From positions 1,476,742 through 1,540,741 of the forward strand of contig NZ_FMCX01000001.1 of assembly GCF_900091555.1 (NCBI RefSeq): a DNA stretch of 64,000 bases. Reading direction: 5' to 3'. The DNA is from Micromonospora mirobrigensis (GTDB lineage: Bacteria; Actinomycetota; Actinomycetes; Mycobacteriales; Micromonosporaceae). A program made the translations under genes and the position numbers. Below, piece after piece: positions 1 to 7,623 of the stretch. The notes under the pieces were generated by a model. The model saw only the letters and a list, made by a program, of their open reading frames with translations. It did not search any database and was not told where the DNA came from. The stretch's first letter is position 1. Each line of letters starts with the position of its first letter.

Positions 1-68
1 TGCCAATCCGCATGATCGCCAGGGTACGACCACCGCCCGGCACCCCGCCCGGCATCCCACCGCGCTCC

Positions 69-74
69 TATCCT
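69..74 (+). promoter_or_regulatory. -10 box, leaderless promoter of the DUF1905 gene
   Basis: TATCCT ends 6 bases before the ATG at 81. There is no ribosome binding site, so the transcript probably starts at or next to the start codon. Confidence 0.55.
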
Positions 75-80
75 GGGCCG

Positions 81-368
81 ATGGAGTTGGAGTTCAGCGG
101 CGAGATCTGGTTCTGGCGAGGGCCCTCGCCGCACCACTTCGTGACCGTCCCGCCGGACGCCTGCGAGCGACTGTCGGAGGTGTCGGCCCAGGTCAGCTAC
201 GGCTGGGGCATGATCCCGGTGACCGTCGCGACCGGCGGGTCGAGCTGGCCGACGGCACTGTTCCCCAAGGACGGGCGCTATCTGGTGCCGCTGCGGGCGG
301 ACGTGCGCCGCGCCGAGGGGCTGGACGTCGGTGACACCATCGCCGTCCGCCTGACGGTCGACGTCTGA
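81..368 (+). CDS. DUF1905 domain protein
   Basis: A 95-residue soluble protein that matches the small DUF1905 beta-barrel-like family from end to end, including the HFVTVP, GWG.IPV and LFPKDGRYLVPL segments typical of it. The family has no assigned reaction. The ATG at 81 is preferred over an upstream ATG at 12 because the extra 23 residues are proline-rich and unlike the family, and because a TATCCT box lies 6 bases upstream. It converges on the DinB-like gene, whose stop is 4 bases away. Confidence 0.8.
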   Translation: MELEFSGEIWFWRGPSPHHFVTVPPDACERLSEVSAQVSYGWGMIPVTVATGGSSWPTALFPKDGRYLVPLRADVRRAEGLDVGDTIAVRLTVDV

Positions 369-372
369 CCGG

Positions 373-981
373 TCACGTCAGCTCCGCGGCCAGCCGGCGC
401 GTGCGGGCCAGCCGGTCCGCGTGCAGCGCCAGCACCTCCGCGTACGACGGCTCCGAGGTGAGGTCGACGCCGAGTTCCGGGGCGCGGTCGCTCGGATGGT
501 CGGTGGGCGGCAGGGCGAACCGGTGGTGCGGCACCGCCTCTCCCAGGATCATCCGGCCCACCCAGGTGTCGGCGGCGAAGACCAGGTGCCGCAGCGTCTC
601 CACGAAGGACCACTCCCCGTCGAGCCGCTGGCGGCGTGCCGGCTCGGGCAGCGCCTCCGCCCGGGCCACCGTCCCCGCCCAGAGCCGCTCCACCGCGTCC
701 CACATCGTGCGGTGGTCGTCGGCCGTCCGGACCGCCCGCAGCGCCACCCGCTCGGGGTGCCGCCGGTCCAGCTCCGCCGAGACGTACGCCGAGACGTCGA
801 CGTCGTCCACCACCACCCGGCCGGCGGCGCCGTTGAAACCTGACACCCGCAGGTCGGTAACCCCCGAGCTGACGATCCGGACCCCGGTCAGGTCACAGTC
901 GCGGAAGGTCGCGCCGGACAGGTCGGCGACCCGGAAGGTCGCGGCACGGAACTGGTCGGTCTGCGCGTACTCGGCGGGCAT
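373..981 (-). CDS. DinB-like protein with pentapeptide-type N-terminus
   Basis: A 202-residue protein. Residues about 10-40 read as pentapeptide-like strands (FRAATFRVADLSGATF). Residues about 100-200 look like the DinB four-helix fold with the ETLRHLVFAADTW helix that supplies a metal-ligand histidine. DinB-fold proteins often act as metal- and thiol-dependent transferases or isomerases; the substrate here is unknown. The frame ends abruptly after the third DinB helix, 4 bases from the convergent DUF1905 stop, so the usual last helix with its HxxHR-type histidines seems absent. The start at 981 is the ATG that begins the recognisable domain. Divergent from the phosphotransferase gene. Confidence 0.65.
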   Translation of the reverse strand: MPAEYAQTDQFRAATFRVADLSGATFRDCDLTGVRIVSSGVTDLRVSGFNGAAGRVVVDDVDVSAYVSAELDRRHPERVALRAVRTADDHRTMWDAVERLWAGTVARAEALPEPARRQRLDGEWSFVETLRHLVFAADTWVGRMILGEAVPHHRFALPPTDHPSDRAPELGVDLTSEPSYAEVLALHADRLARTRRLAAELT

Positions 982-1009
982 GGGGTCATGATGGCCGATG
1001 GGTCCGACA

Positions 1010-1015
1010 TATCCT
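1010..1015 (+). promoter_or_regulatory. -10 box, leaderless promoter of the phosphotransferase gene
   Basis: TATCCT ends 6 bases before the GTG at 1022, with no Shine-Dalgarno sequence between. Confidence 0.5.
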
Positions 1016-1021
1016 GCCCGG

Positions 1022-1738
1022 GTGACCGAGGAGCCGCTGTCGGGTGGACACAACGCCCACGAGGTCGTCCGGATCGGCGGGACGGTGCACCGCCGGGGCG
1101 ACGGCAACACATTCGCCGTACGGGTCCTGCGGCACCTGGAAGCGGTCGGCTACCCGTACGCTCCGCGCCACCTGGGCGTCGACGAGCAGGGCCGGGACAT
1201 GCTGACGTACATCCCGGGCGTGACCACCGACCACCCGGGCCAACGGGCCGTCGGGGCGTACGCCCTCGGTGGGCGGATGCTGCGCGACCTGCACGACGCC
1301 ACCGCGGGCCATGCCCTCGCCGCAGGCCGGGATTGCGTGCTGCACGGTGACCCGGGGCCGTTCAACACCATCTTCCGGGCCGGGCTGCCGGTCGCCTTCA
1401 TCGACTGGGACTCGTGCCGGCCGGGTGACCGGCTCGACGACCTCGGCTACCTGGCGTGGACCTGGTGCGTCCAGTCGCAGGGCAACGTGCCGATCGACGA
1501 CCAGGCCCGCCACCTGCGGGAGCTGCGCGACGGGTACGGCGACGTCGGCGCCGACACGCTGATCCGGGCGATCCTGCGCCGGCAGACGGAGCTGGCGGAG
1601 GTGGAGGCGGCGAACGCCGCCGACCCTCGGCACGGCGCCGAGCGGCGACGGCACGCCGAGTGGGCGGTCCAGTGGGCGACCGGTGACCGGGAGCTGTTCC
1701 AGCGGCACGAGGACGTGTTCCTCGCCGCCCTGGGTTGA
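1022..1738 (+). CDS. Aminoglycoside phosphotransferase (APH) family kinase
   Basis: A 238-residue protein of the APH/choline-kinase fold. The catalytic loop HGDPGPFN and the metal-binding FIDWD motif are both intact, so it should be an active small-molecule kinase. The N-lobe is short compared with true aminoglycoside kinases, and the substrate cannot be told from sequence; resistance is not implied. GTG 1022 is chosen because a TATCCT box lies 6 bases before it. An in-frame ATG at 998 would overlap that box. Confidence 0.75.
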   Translation: MTEEPLSGGHNAHEVVRIGGTVHRRGDGNTFAVRVLRHLEAVGYPYAPRHLGVDEQGRDMLTYIPGVTTDHPGQRAVGAYALGGRMLRDLHDATAGHALAAGRDCVLHGDPGPFNTIFRAGLPVAFIDWDSCRPGDRLDDLGYLAWTWCVQSQGNVPIDDQARHLRELRDGYGDVGADTLIRAILRRQTELAEVEAANAADPRHGAERRRHAEWAVQWATGDRELFQRHEDVFLAALG

Positions 1739-1822
1739 GCCGCGAAGGAGGCGCCGCCCGGTCGTCTCGGCGGCCCGTTCGATCCGACCGGGAGCGGGGC
1801 GGTCCGGCGGCCCCGACCGCAC

Positions 1823-1828
1823 TAGAGT
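1823..1828 (+). promoter_or_regulatory. -10 box, leaderless promoter
   Basis: TAGAGT ends 8 bases before the GTG at 1837. Confidence 0.45.
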
Positions 1829-1836
1829 CGCCTGTC

Positions 1837-2286
1837 GTGACCCGACCCACGCTGCCCCCGATCGTCGAGCAGACCCGCGTGTTCCTGCTGACGCAGACCT
1901 GGTTGCTGCTGGTCGGTCTTCTCGGCCTGCTGCTGCTCCTGCGGGTGCTGCACGCCCGCGGAGCCCTGGCCGGGACGACCGGCGACGACTTCCTCGTCCT
2001 CCTGCTCGCGGCCATGGTGGCGCCGGCCGTGCTGGCGATGGCGGCGTGGGCCGTCCGGCGGGGCGGGCCCGCCGGTTGGGTGCTGGCGCTGCTCGGGGAG
2101 CTCGCCGTGGCGTTCCTGCTCTACGCGGCCGTCAACTTCGGGTACTTCCTCGGCGTACCGGTGCTGATCCTCGCCGGGTTCGGGGCCTGGGTCGTGATCA
2201 ACCTCCTCCGGGCCGACGTGCGGGCGTCCCTCTTCCGCCGCCGCCCGGATCGGCGGGACGTCGCCGGCGTACGGGAGGCACGGTGA
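1837..2286 (+). CDS. Small multi-pass membrane protein
   Basis: 149 residues with four hydrophobic segments at about 15-35, 48-68, 78-98 and 100-125, and a basic C-terminal tail. I recognise no family. A longer frame from 1735 adds a low-complexity Arg/Ser-rich stretch and is unlikely; the GTG at 1837 has a TAGAGT box just upstream. It stands alone between the kinase and the phosphatase genes. Confidence 0.6.
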   Translation: MTRPTLPPIVEQTRVFLLTQTWLLLVGLLGLLLLLRVLHARGALAGTTGDDFLVLLLAAMVAPAVLAMAAWAVRRGGPAGWVLALLGELAVAFLLYAAVNFGYFLGVPVLILAGFGAWVVINLLRADVRASLFRRRPDRRDVAGVREAR

Positions 2287-2368
2287 CGACGAGCCGGGCC
2301 GGGTGACCCTGCGGGCCCGCAGGGCAGCGCCGGCCCGCTCGGGGACGCGCCACCGGGTCGTCCCGGGA

Positions 2369-2374
2369 TAGCCT
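2369..2374 (+). promoter_or_regulatory. -10 box, leaderless promoter of the phosphatase gene
   Basis: TAGCCT ends 6 bases before the ATG at 2381; no ribosome binding site is visible. Confidence 0.5.
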
Positions 2375-2380
2375 CGGCCG

Positions 2381-3031
2381 ATGCCTCGGCTCCGCTGGCC
2401 CGACCTGCGCAACGCCCGCGACCTCGGCGGGCTCCCGACCGTCGACGGTGGGCGGATTCGTGAGCGCGCCCTGATCCGCACCGACAACCACGGCCGGCTC
2501 GTCCCGGCCGGCATCGACGCGATCCGCTCCTACGGCGTCACCCGCGTCATCGACCTGCGGTGGGGGTGGGAGGCGGCGAAGTACCCGAGCCCACTGGCCG
2601 GCGACGAGCGGTACCGGCTGATCCCGGCCTGCTTCGACCCGACCGGCGACGAGGAGATCCCGCCGGACAGCTACCGGCTGATGGCCGACACCAGCCGGGG
2701 CCGGCTGGCCGCCGCGCTCACCGCCGTCGCGGAGGCTCCCCCCGGCGGCGTGGTCCTGCACTGCCACGCCGGCCGGGACCGCACCGGGCTGGTAGCGGCC
2801 CTCGCGCTGCACGTGGCGGGCGTGGCGGTGGAGTCGATCGCGGCCGACTACGCGCTCACCGAGAACTCGCCCCCGGAGATGATGGTCAACACGTTCGCCC
2901 ATCTCCAGGCGCGGTACGGCGGGGTCGACGAGTACCTCGTCGGGTGCGGCCTGGCGCCCGGCCAGCTGGCCGGGATCCGCGCCCGGCTCACCGAGGCCGC
3001 GGGCGGTAGTCCATCCGCGCTCAGTCGCTGA
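2381..3031 (+). CDS. Tyrosine-protein phosphatase (atypical, PtpB/Y_phosphatase3 type)
   Basis: A 216-residue cytosolic phosphatase. It carries the P-loop signature HCHAGRDRTG with catalytic Cys about 128 and Arg about 134, the N-terminal NARDLGGLPT segment and the VIDLR strand of this bacterial dual-specificity family, which removes phosphate from protein or phosphoinositide substrates. No secretion signal. The last 11 bases overlap the end of the convergent glyoxalase-fold gene. Its natural substrate is unknown; the window carries a Ser/Thr kinase island but nothing links the two directly. Confidence 0.85.
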   Translation: MPRLRWPDLRNARDLGGLPTVDGGRIRERALIRTDNHGRLVPAGIDAIRSYGVTRVIDLRWGWEAAKYPSPLAGDERYRLIPACFDPTGDEEIPPDSYRLMADTSRGRLAAALTAVAEAPPGGVVLHCHAGRDRTGLVAALALHVAGVAVESIAADYALTENSPPEMMVNTFAHLQARYGGVDEYLVGCGLAPGQLAGIRARLTEAAGGSPSALSR

Positions 3032-3491
3032 GCTGCCGGCGGGCCTCGCGCTCCATCATCGCGTTGAAGCGTTCGTCACGTTCCCCGGCCGGACGGCGGG
3101 CGGTGTAGACGACCGTGTATCCGTCCGGGTCGGTCAGTCGCAGGTCGCGGGTGTTCCACGGCGTGTCGGACGGTCCCGCCACGACGCCACCGCCATGCTT
3201 CCGGGCGCGATCGGCGATCGCATCCAACTGCTCGGCGGTGGCCATGAAGCTCGTGGTCCATTCGCCGCCGACCGGTGGCTCTCCCTTGCGCACCAGGATG
3301 TCCTGGTACCGCCAGCGGCGAAGGTGGACCAGCGCCGGCACACCGTCGGGACCGGGCATCGTGAAGAGCGGGATGAAGTCCAGCCCGTTGACGTACCAGT
3401 CGACGGTGCGGTCAAGATCTGCGACCGTCAGCGTGACGAACGCGGGCATGCCGTAGATCTCGCGCGTGACCTCGGGTGTGATGTCGTCCAT
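3021..3491 (-). CDS. VOC (glyoxalase/bleomycin-resistance fold) protein
   Basis: 156 residues with one VOC domain: the VTLTVADLDRTVDWYVNGLDF start, the central LVRKGEPPVGGEW segment and the DLRLTDPDGYTVVYT C-terminal strand typical of these paired beta-alpha-beta-beta-beta modules. Members include glyoxalases, dioxygenases and antibiotic-binding proteins; the role here is not predictable. The ATG at 3491 has TACGGT 7 bases upstream. The C-terminus (RDERFNAMMEREARRQLSD) is a charged helix. Confidence 0.75.
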   Translation of the reverse strand: MDDITPEVTREIYGMPAFVTLTVADLDRTVDWYVNGLDFIPLFTMPGPDGVPALVHLRRWRYQDILVRKGEPPVGGEWTTSFMATAEQLDAIADRARKHGGGVVAGPSDTPWNTRDLRLTDPDGYTVVYTARRPAGERDERFNAMMEREARRQLSD

Positions 3492-3498
3492 GCCGCCG

Positions 3499-3504
3499 AC
3501 CGTA
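3499..3504 (-). promoter_or_regulatory. -10 box, leaderless promoter of the VOC gene
   Basis: Read on the minus strand the hexamer is TACGGT, 7 bases from the ATG at 3491. Confidence 0.45.
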
Positions 3505-3548
3505 GAGGCTGACGTAAGGGAAGACTCAAGCCGGCGGCAGCGACGAAC

Positions 3549-3587
3549 GAGGCCCCGGCCAGGGAACTTCTCCCGGGCCGGGGCCTC
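3549..3587 (-). terminator. Hairpin terminator after tRNA-Gly
   Basis: A perfect 12-bp stem (3549-3560 with 3576-3587, GAGGCCCCGGCC) and a 15-base loop, just downstream of the minus-strand tRNA. There is no U-tract, as is usual in these genomes. Confidence 0.65.
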
Positions 3588-3591
3588 ACGT

Positions 3592-3665
3592 TGGAGCGGG
3601 TGACGGGAATCGAACCCGCACTGTCAGCTTGGGAAGCTGATGTTCTGCCATTGAACTACACCCGC
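3592..3665 (-). tRNA. tRNA-Gly (anticodon CCC)
   Basis: A full cloverleaf on the minus strand. The 7-bp acceptor stem GCGGGTG/CACCCGC, the D stem, the TCAGC/GCTGA anticodon stem with loop TTCCCAA giving CCC, and the T arm GCGGG-TTCGATT-CCCGT are all present. The 3' CCA is encoded (3592-3594). It decodes GGG. Confidence 0.95.
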
Positions 3666-3942
3666 AGGCGGCATCACTGTACCTGAGGTCACCGACCCCG
3701 CGCACCCAGGCACCCCACCGACCCGCCGGCCCCGGCCCCGCCAGATGCCGAAAGTTGCGCCATCCCCGTTCAGCACGGATCGACGGGCGTGACGGCCTCG
3801 TCGTCTCCGTTCGGTGGACGAGAAGTTTCCTCCCGGCAACATATGGGCGTTCTCAAATCGATCGATCGGATGTAACGTCTGCCACATGTTCCCGGCACGG
3901 CGTGACACACCCCCTGTCGCGCCGCGAGAAAGAGGTGGGCCC

Positions 3943-4932
3943 ATGGGACTCCGTCCCAATCTGCTGACCCGGCGTACCGCCGGTGTCGCGACGACGACCC
4001 TCGCGCTGCTGCTCAGCACCGCCGCGGTGGGCGTCGTCCCCGCTGCTTCGGCCTTCTCGGCCGCCCCGAGCAAGGCCACCTGTGCCGAGCCCGCCGACAC
4101 GCACTCGGACGCGCGGGTCAAGAAGGGTGGCGTGGCCAAGCACGACCCCAACAGCCTGAGCGCCGCCCAGGTCCGCGACCGCGAGGCCGACCTGGCCGCC
4201 GCCCTGCGCGACCGCGCCAACTTCCGCACCGGCCCGGGCGCCGTCACCCCGCTCGCCTCCGTCACGATCCCGGTCGTGGTGCACGTGATCCAGCGGGACA
4301 GCACCCGGGCCGGCGGCAACATCCCGGACTCCCTGATCACCTCGCAGATCAACGTGCTGAACCAGGCCTACAGCGGCGCCACCGGCGGCGCGGCCACCGC
4401 GTTCAGCTTCCAGCTGCAGAAGATCAACCGGGTCACCAACCCGTCGTGGTACCCGATTGTCCAGGGCTCGACCGCCGAGCGGAACATGAAGAGCACGCTG
4501 CGCGAGGGCGGCAAGAACACCCTGAACATGTACCTGGGCGAGCTGAGCGACAGCCTGCTCGGCTGGGCCACCTTCCCGCAGCGCAAGCTGACCAGCATGG
4601 ACGGCGTGGTCGTGCTGAACGAGTCGCTGCCGGGCGGCTCCGCGACCAACTACAACCAGGGTGACACCGGCACCCACGAGATCGGCCACTGGCTGAACCT
4701 CTACCACACCTTCCAGGGTGGTTGCGGCGGCTCCGGTGACAGCGTCAGCGACACCCCCGCCGAGGCGTCGCCGGCCTACCAGTGCCCGACCGGGCGGGAC
4801 ACCTGCTCGACCGCCGGTCTGGACCCGATCACCAACTTCATGGACTACACCTACGACAGCTGCATGTACCAGTTCACCCCGGGCCAGGCGTCCCGCATGA
4901 TCACCGCGTGGAACGCCTACCGCGCGGCCTGA
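3943..4932 (+). CDS. Secreted zinc metalloprotease, M43 (pappalysin-like) family
   Basis: 329 residues. Residues 1-38 form a signal peptide (basic start, hydrophobic TTTLALLLSTAAVGV core, cleavage near ASA). The mature domain from about 105 begins TIPVVVHVIQ and has the extended zinc motif HEIGHWLNLYH (His245, Glu246, His249, His255) and a later MDYT Met-turn, with paired cysteines in the C-terminal half, all typical of M43 proteases. It should be an exported endopeptidase. ATG 3943 is chosen because AAAGAGGTGGG lies 5-15 bases upstream. A TAACGT at 3873-3878 may be its -10 box. A strong hairpin follows. Confidence 0.85.
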   Translation: MGLRPNLLTRRTAGVATTTLALLLSTAAVGVVPAASAFSAAPSKATCAEPADTHSDARVKKGGVAKHDPNSLSAAQVRDREADLAAALRDRANFRTGPGAVTPLASVTIPVVVHVIQRDSTRAGGNIPDSLITSQINVLNQAYSGATGGAATAFSFQLQKINRVTNPSWYPIVQGSTAERNMKSTLREGGKNTLNMYLGELSDSLLGWATFPQRKLTSMDGVVVLNESLPGGSATNYNQGDTGTHEIGHWLNLYHTFQGGCGGSGDSVSDTPAEASPAYQCPTGRDTCSTAGLDPITNFMDYTYDSCMYQFTPGQASRMITAWNAYRAA

Positions 4933-4947
4933 CCGGACGCAGCACCG

Positions 4948-4984
4948 AAAAGGTGCCGGCTCCCGCTGGGGGCCGGCACCTTTT
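4948..4984 (+). terminator. Rho-independent terminator of the metalloprotease gene
   Basis: A 13-bp stem (4948-4960 with 4972-4984) whose right arm ends in TTTT: one of the few classic terminators with a U-tract in this window. Confidence 0.8.
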
Positions 4985-4990
4985 CGCGTA

Positions 4991-5020
4991 CGCGAAGCGA
5001 GCGGCTCGTCTCGCTTCGCG
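4991..5020. terminator. Second hairpin in the convergent gap
   Basis: An 11-bp stem (CGCGAAGCGAG at 4991-5001 with 5010-5020) and an 8-base loop. It lies between the protease gene and the end of the convergent PPOX gene, so it probably ends transcription from the minus strand. Confidence 0.45.
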
Positions 5021-5076
5021 CGACCCCGGCGGCACGCCTTGCCGAGCGCGTCGCCGGGTGGTCGGAGGAGCAGCGG

Positions 5077-5628
5077 TCAGGCGGCCGGCCGGCGGGTGTC
5101 GAAGCCGTGCCGGCCGCGGAGGGCTCCCGTGCCGGGCACCCGGCGGTGTGCCCCGGTGTCGACGCCCGGATCGAGCCAGAGCTGCACCGTCGGGCGGAGC
5201 GGAGCCCCGAGCGCGGACCCGCCCTGGGCCCGTCGGGTCAGCATCGCGACGTCGACGGTGAACTCGAAGAGCCGCCAGTCGACCTGGGGCGCGGCCCGCC
5301 CGGCCCGGGCCACCCGGGTGAGCCGGGCCGGATCGGTGACCGGCCGGGCGTGGCCGGCAACGTACGCCTCGTCGTCGCTGCACTCCGCCGGGAACGAGTG
5401 CAGCGCGTAGCGGCCGTCGCGTTCGAGGTCGCGGCGCTTGGGCGAGTCGATGACGAAGCAGAACAGCCCCTCGTCGGTGATCACCGGGGAGACCGGATGG
5501 ACCCGGGGGCCGCCGTCGGCGCGGACGGTGGCCAGGTAGCCGAAGCCGGGACCGTACTGCTGGAGGAGAAGGCGGATCCCGTCGGCGAGTCGGGGCTCGT
5601 CGGCGGCGAAAGCAGACCAGGAAGCCAT
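5077..5628 (-). CDS. Pyridoxamine 5'-phosphate oxidase-fold protein (F420/FMN type)
   Basis: 183 residues with the split-barrel flavin/deazaflavin fold: [23 protein letters not shown] strand pair, [20 protein letters not shown] phosphate-binding segment, and the DVAMLTR C-terminal strand. Many actinobacterial members use coenzyme F420; others bind haem or FMN, and which applies here is not visible. The first ATG at 5628 has TAGACT 6 bases upstream. The C-terminal 30 residues are Arg/Gly-rich and poorly conserved in appearance. Divergent from dcd. Confidence 0.75.
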   Translation of the reverse strand: MASWSAFAADEPRLADGIRLLLQQYGPGFGYLATVRADGGPRVHPVSPVITDEGLFCFVIDSPKRRDLERDGRYALHSFPAECSDDEAYVAGHARPVTDPARLTRVARAGRAAPQVDWRLFEFTVDVAMLTRRAQGGSALGAPLRPTVQLWLDPGVDTGAHRRVPGTGALRGRHGFDTRRPAA

Positions 5629-5634
5629 GCCGAC

Positions 5635-5640
5635 AGTCTA
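5635..5640 (-). promoter_or_regulatory. -10 box, leaderless promoter of the PPOX gene
   Basis: TAGACT on the minus strand, 6 bases from the ATG at 5628. Confidence 0.5.
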
Positions 5641-5710
5641 TCGAACAGGCGTTCTAATCCGCAGTCCGACACGCAGGTCACCCACCCCGATCGCGCCGGT
5701 GTCGCATCGC

Positions 5711-5716
5711 TATGGT
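5711..5716 (+). promoter_or_regulatory. -10 box, leaderless promoter of dcd
   Basis: TATGGT ends 6 bases before the ATG at 5723. Confidence 0.5.
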
Positions 5717-5722
5717 GGTGCG

Positions 5723-6301
5723 ATGCTGCTCTCCGACCGCGACCTGGTGTCCGAGATCAAGGCGGGCACGCTCGCGTTGGAGCCGTTCGAGCCCACGCTG
5801 GTGCAGCCGTCCAGCATCGACGTACGCCTGGACCGGCTCTTCCGGGTCTTCAACAACCACCTCTACACCCACATCGACCCGTCGGTGCAGCAGGACGACC
5901 TGACCTCGGCGGTGGAGGTGCCCGACGGCGAGCCGTTCGTGCTGCACCCGGGCGAGTTCGTGCTCGCCTCCACGCTGGAGGTGGTCACCCTCGGCGACCA
6001 GCTGGCCGCCCGGCTGGAGGGCAAGTCGAGCCTGGGCCGGCTCGGCCTGCTCACCCACTCGACCGCCGGCTTCATCGACCCGGGCTTCTCCGGCCACGTC
6101 ACGTTGGAACTGTCCAACGTGGCGAACCTGCCGATCACGCTCTGGCCGGGGATGAAGATCGGTCAGCTCTGCATCTTCCGGCTCTCGTCGCCGGCCGAGC
6201 ACCCGTACGGCTCGGCGGTCTACGGCTCCCGCTACCAGGGGCAGCGCGGCCCGACGCCGAGCCGCTCCTGGCAGCAGTGGCGCACCTGGCCGACCCGCTG
6301 A
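5723..6301 (+). CDS. dcd: dCTP deaminase (probably bifunctional dCTP deaminase/dUTPase)
   Basis: 192 residues, the full length of the family. It converts dCTP to dUTP and, in the actinobacterial bifunctional form, on to dUMP plus diphosphate, feeding dTMP synthesis. The signature [26 protein letters not shown] (given in parts: Arg97 onward, His about 112) and TLELSN with the catalytic Glu are intact, as is the C-terminal [12 protein letters not shown] lid. The [11 protein letters not shown] form resembles the mycobacterial bifunctional enzyme; that assignment is by similarity. An earlier in-frame ATG at 5627 would cross the promoter and is rejected. Confidence 0.93.
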   Translation: MLLSDRDLVSEIKAGTLALEPFEPTLVQPSSIDVRLDRLFRVFNNHLYTHIDPSVQQDDLTSAVEVPDGEPFVLHPGEFVLASTLEVVTLGDQLAARLEGKSSLGRLGLLTHSTAGFIDPGFSGHVTLELSNVANLPITLWPGMKIGQLCIFRLSSPAEHPYGSAVYGSRYQGQRGPTPSRSWQQWRTWPTR

Positions 6302-6313
6302 TCCGGTCGCATG

Positions 6314-6373
6314 GGTGTTAACAGGGGCCCCTTCCTATACCGGAGGCGTTAAGAAGGGGCCCCTCCTTACACC
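6314..6373. repeat. Interspersed palindromic repeat, copy 1
   Basis: A 60-base element with imperfect terminal inverted repeats (GGTGTTAA at 6314 and TTACACC ending 6373) and two internal GGGGCCCC palindromes that can also pair with each other. A second copy at 44294-44352 matches over most of its length. It fills the gap between convergent genes and supplies the TAA stop (6367-6369) of the NlpC/P60 gene. It may work as a bidirectional terminator and looks like a very small non-autonomous mobile element. Confidence 0.75.
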
Positions 6374-7401
6374 CGGCCGTAGCTGTTGACCGGCCCGTCG
6401 TCGACGCGCTTCATCTTGATCGGGACGCCGGCCTGGGAGGCGTGCACGACCCAGCCGTTGCCGACGTACATGCCGACGTGGTGCAGGTCGGAGTAGTAGA
6501 AGACCAGGTCACCGGGGCGCAGGTCGGCCCGGCTGACCCTGGCGGTGACCTGCCGCTGCTGCCGGGCGTTGTGGGGCAGGCTCACCCCGGCCTGCGCCCA
6601 GGCGGCGAGCACCAGGCCGGAGCAGTCGAACGTGTTCGGGCCCTCGGTCCCCCAGACGTACGGCTTGCCGATCTGGGCGCAGGCGAACTTGACCACGGCT
6701 CCGGCGTCGCCACCGGGCCAGGTCGCCGGACAGGGGGCGGGGCGCAGCGGCCCGCCACCGCCGCTGCCGTACACGGTGAGCCGCAGCTTCTGCAGCCGGT
6801 CGATCTCGGCGTTGATCTGCCGCTTCTTCGCGGCGAGCTGCGCCTCGGTGCGGGTGAGCTGGGCGACCATCCGGTCCAGCGGCCGCTTCTGGGCGGCCAG
6901 TTCGTCGCGGAGCTGGGCGACCGTGCGTACCTGGCGCTCCTGCCGGTCGGCGAAGCGGTCGAGCAGCTCCAGGCCGTCGACCATCTCGCTCGGGGTACGG
7001 CTGGCCAGCAGCGCGTTGACCGCGGAGAGGTTGTCGCCCTTGTACGCCTCGGCGGCGAGGCCACTGACCTGGTTCATCGCCAGGTCGACCTGGAGCTGGA
7101 GGGGTTCGATCCGCCGGGCGAGGGCGTCGACCTGGCGGCGCTTGGCGGCCAGGTCCGCCCGGGTGGCGTTGTGCTGTTCGATGATCGGTTCGAGCCGGTT
7201 CCAGTCCCGGTCGATCTGCTGCTCGATCTCGGTGACCGACGGCTCGGCGTGGGCCGCCGTGGCGCCACCGGTCAGGACGACGGCGACGCCGGCCAGGGCG
7301 GCGAGTGCGGTGGTGAAGCGGGACCAGCGTGGGCGCGGCGCAGCCGCCGGACGGCCGGGGACCGGCCGGGTCGACAGCGGCCGCGGGGCATGGTGTGCCA
7401 C
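6367..7401 (-). CDS. Secreted NlpC/P60 peptidoglycan endopeptidase (RipA-like), c-di-AMP riboswitch controlled
   Basis: 344 residues. A long N-terminal signal segment (hydrophobic core about 30-50, ending AHA), then a long coiled-coil from about 55 to 210, then an NlpC/P60 domain with catalytic Cys260 (FDCSGLV), His308 (HHVGMYVG) and a third polar residue near His320. Such enzymes cut the D-Glu to diamino-acid bond in stem peptides during daughter-cell separation; the coiled-coil usually restrains activity. Start is GTG 7401, with GAAGGAG 11 bases upstream, at the end of the riboswitch leader. A close paralogue lies at 9864-10871. Confidence 0.88.
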   Translation of the reverse strand: MAHHAPRPLSTRPVPGRPAAAPRPRWSRFTTALAALAGVAVVLTGGATAAHAEPSVTEIEQQIDRDWNRLEPIIEQHNATRADLAAKRRQVDALARRIEPLQLQVDLAMNQVSGLAAEAYKGDNLSAVNALLASRTPSEMVDGLELLDRFADRQERQVRTVAQLRDELAAQKRPLDRMVAQLTRTEAQLAAKKRQINAEIDRLQKLRLTVYGSGGGGPLRPAPCPATWPGGDAGAVVKFACAQIGKPYVWGTEGPNTFDCSGLVLAAWAQAGVSLPHNARQQRQVTARVSRADLRPGDLVFYYSDLHHVGMYVGNGWVVHASQAGVPIKMKRVDDGPVNSYGRV

Positions 7402-7424
7402 CGGGCTGCGTACTCCTTCACGTC

Positions 7425-7546
7425 GACCGCCTACCGGGTTAGCTGACGGGTTCGGGCGGGAAGGGATCGCCCTACCGCAGTGGCTGCGGATTCACCCCGG
7501 CGTACCTGGGTCCCCGGTTCGCCCGCGGGCGACTCGGCGGTGTCGG
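7425..7546 (-). ncRNA. c-di-AMP riboswitch (ydaO/yuaA type)
   Basis: On the minus strand the leader carries the ydaO-class conserved blocks in order: GGCGAACCGGGGACCCA, GGGGTGAATCCGC, GTAGGGCGA, CCCGAACCCGTCAGCTAACC, and then GGTAGGC. The outer P1 stem pairs ACCGCC (7537-7542) with GGCGGT (7425-7430). In actinobacteria this aptamer sits before resuscitation and wall-hydrolase genes and turns them off when c-di-AMP is high. The helix ends are approximate. The aptamer stops about 20 bases before the GTG, so control is likely by early termination or access to the ribosome site. Confidence 0.9.
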
Positions 7547-7593
7547 ACCGCCACCGCCCGGGTTGGGCGATGCGCACCGGTCGACGACTCATC

Positions 7594-7623
7594 AGATTAG
7601 GGATCGTCGTTGTCCGTGCGCAA
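7594..7623 (-). promoter_or_regulatory. Promoter of the riboswitch-NlpC/P60 transcript
   Basis: On the minus strand TTGCGC (7618-7623), an 18-base spacer, and TAATCT (7594-7599). The start would fall about 40 bases before the riboswitch. Confidence 0.45.

Noticed and set aside
1022..1738. Antibiotic-resistance kinase
   Set aside because: The APH fold is shared by many metabolic kinases; the N-lobe is short and no resistance context exists.
3592..3665. tRNA-Gly as an integration site
   Set aside because: I found no duplicated 3' tRNA segment, integrase or composition shift nearby; the same holds for tRNA-Leu at 29990.
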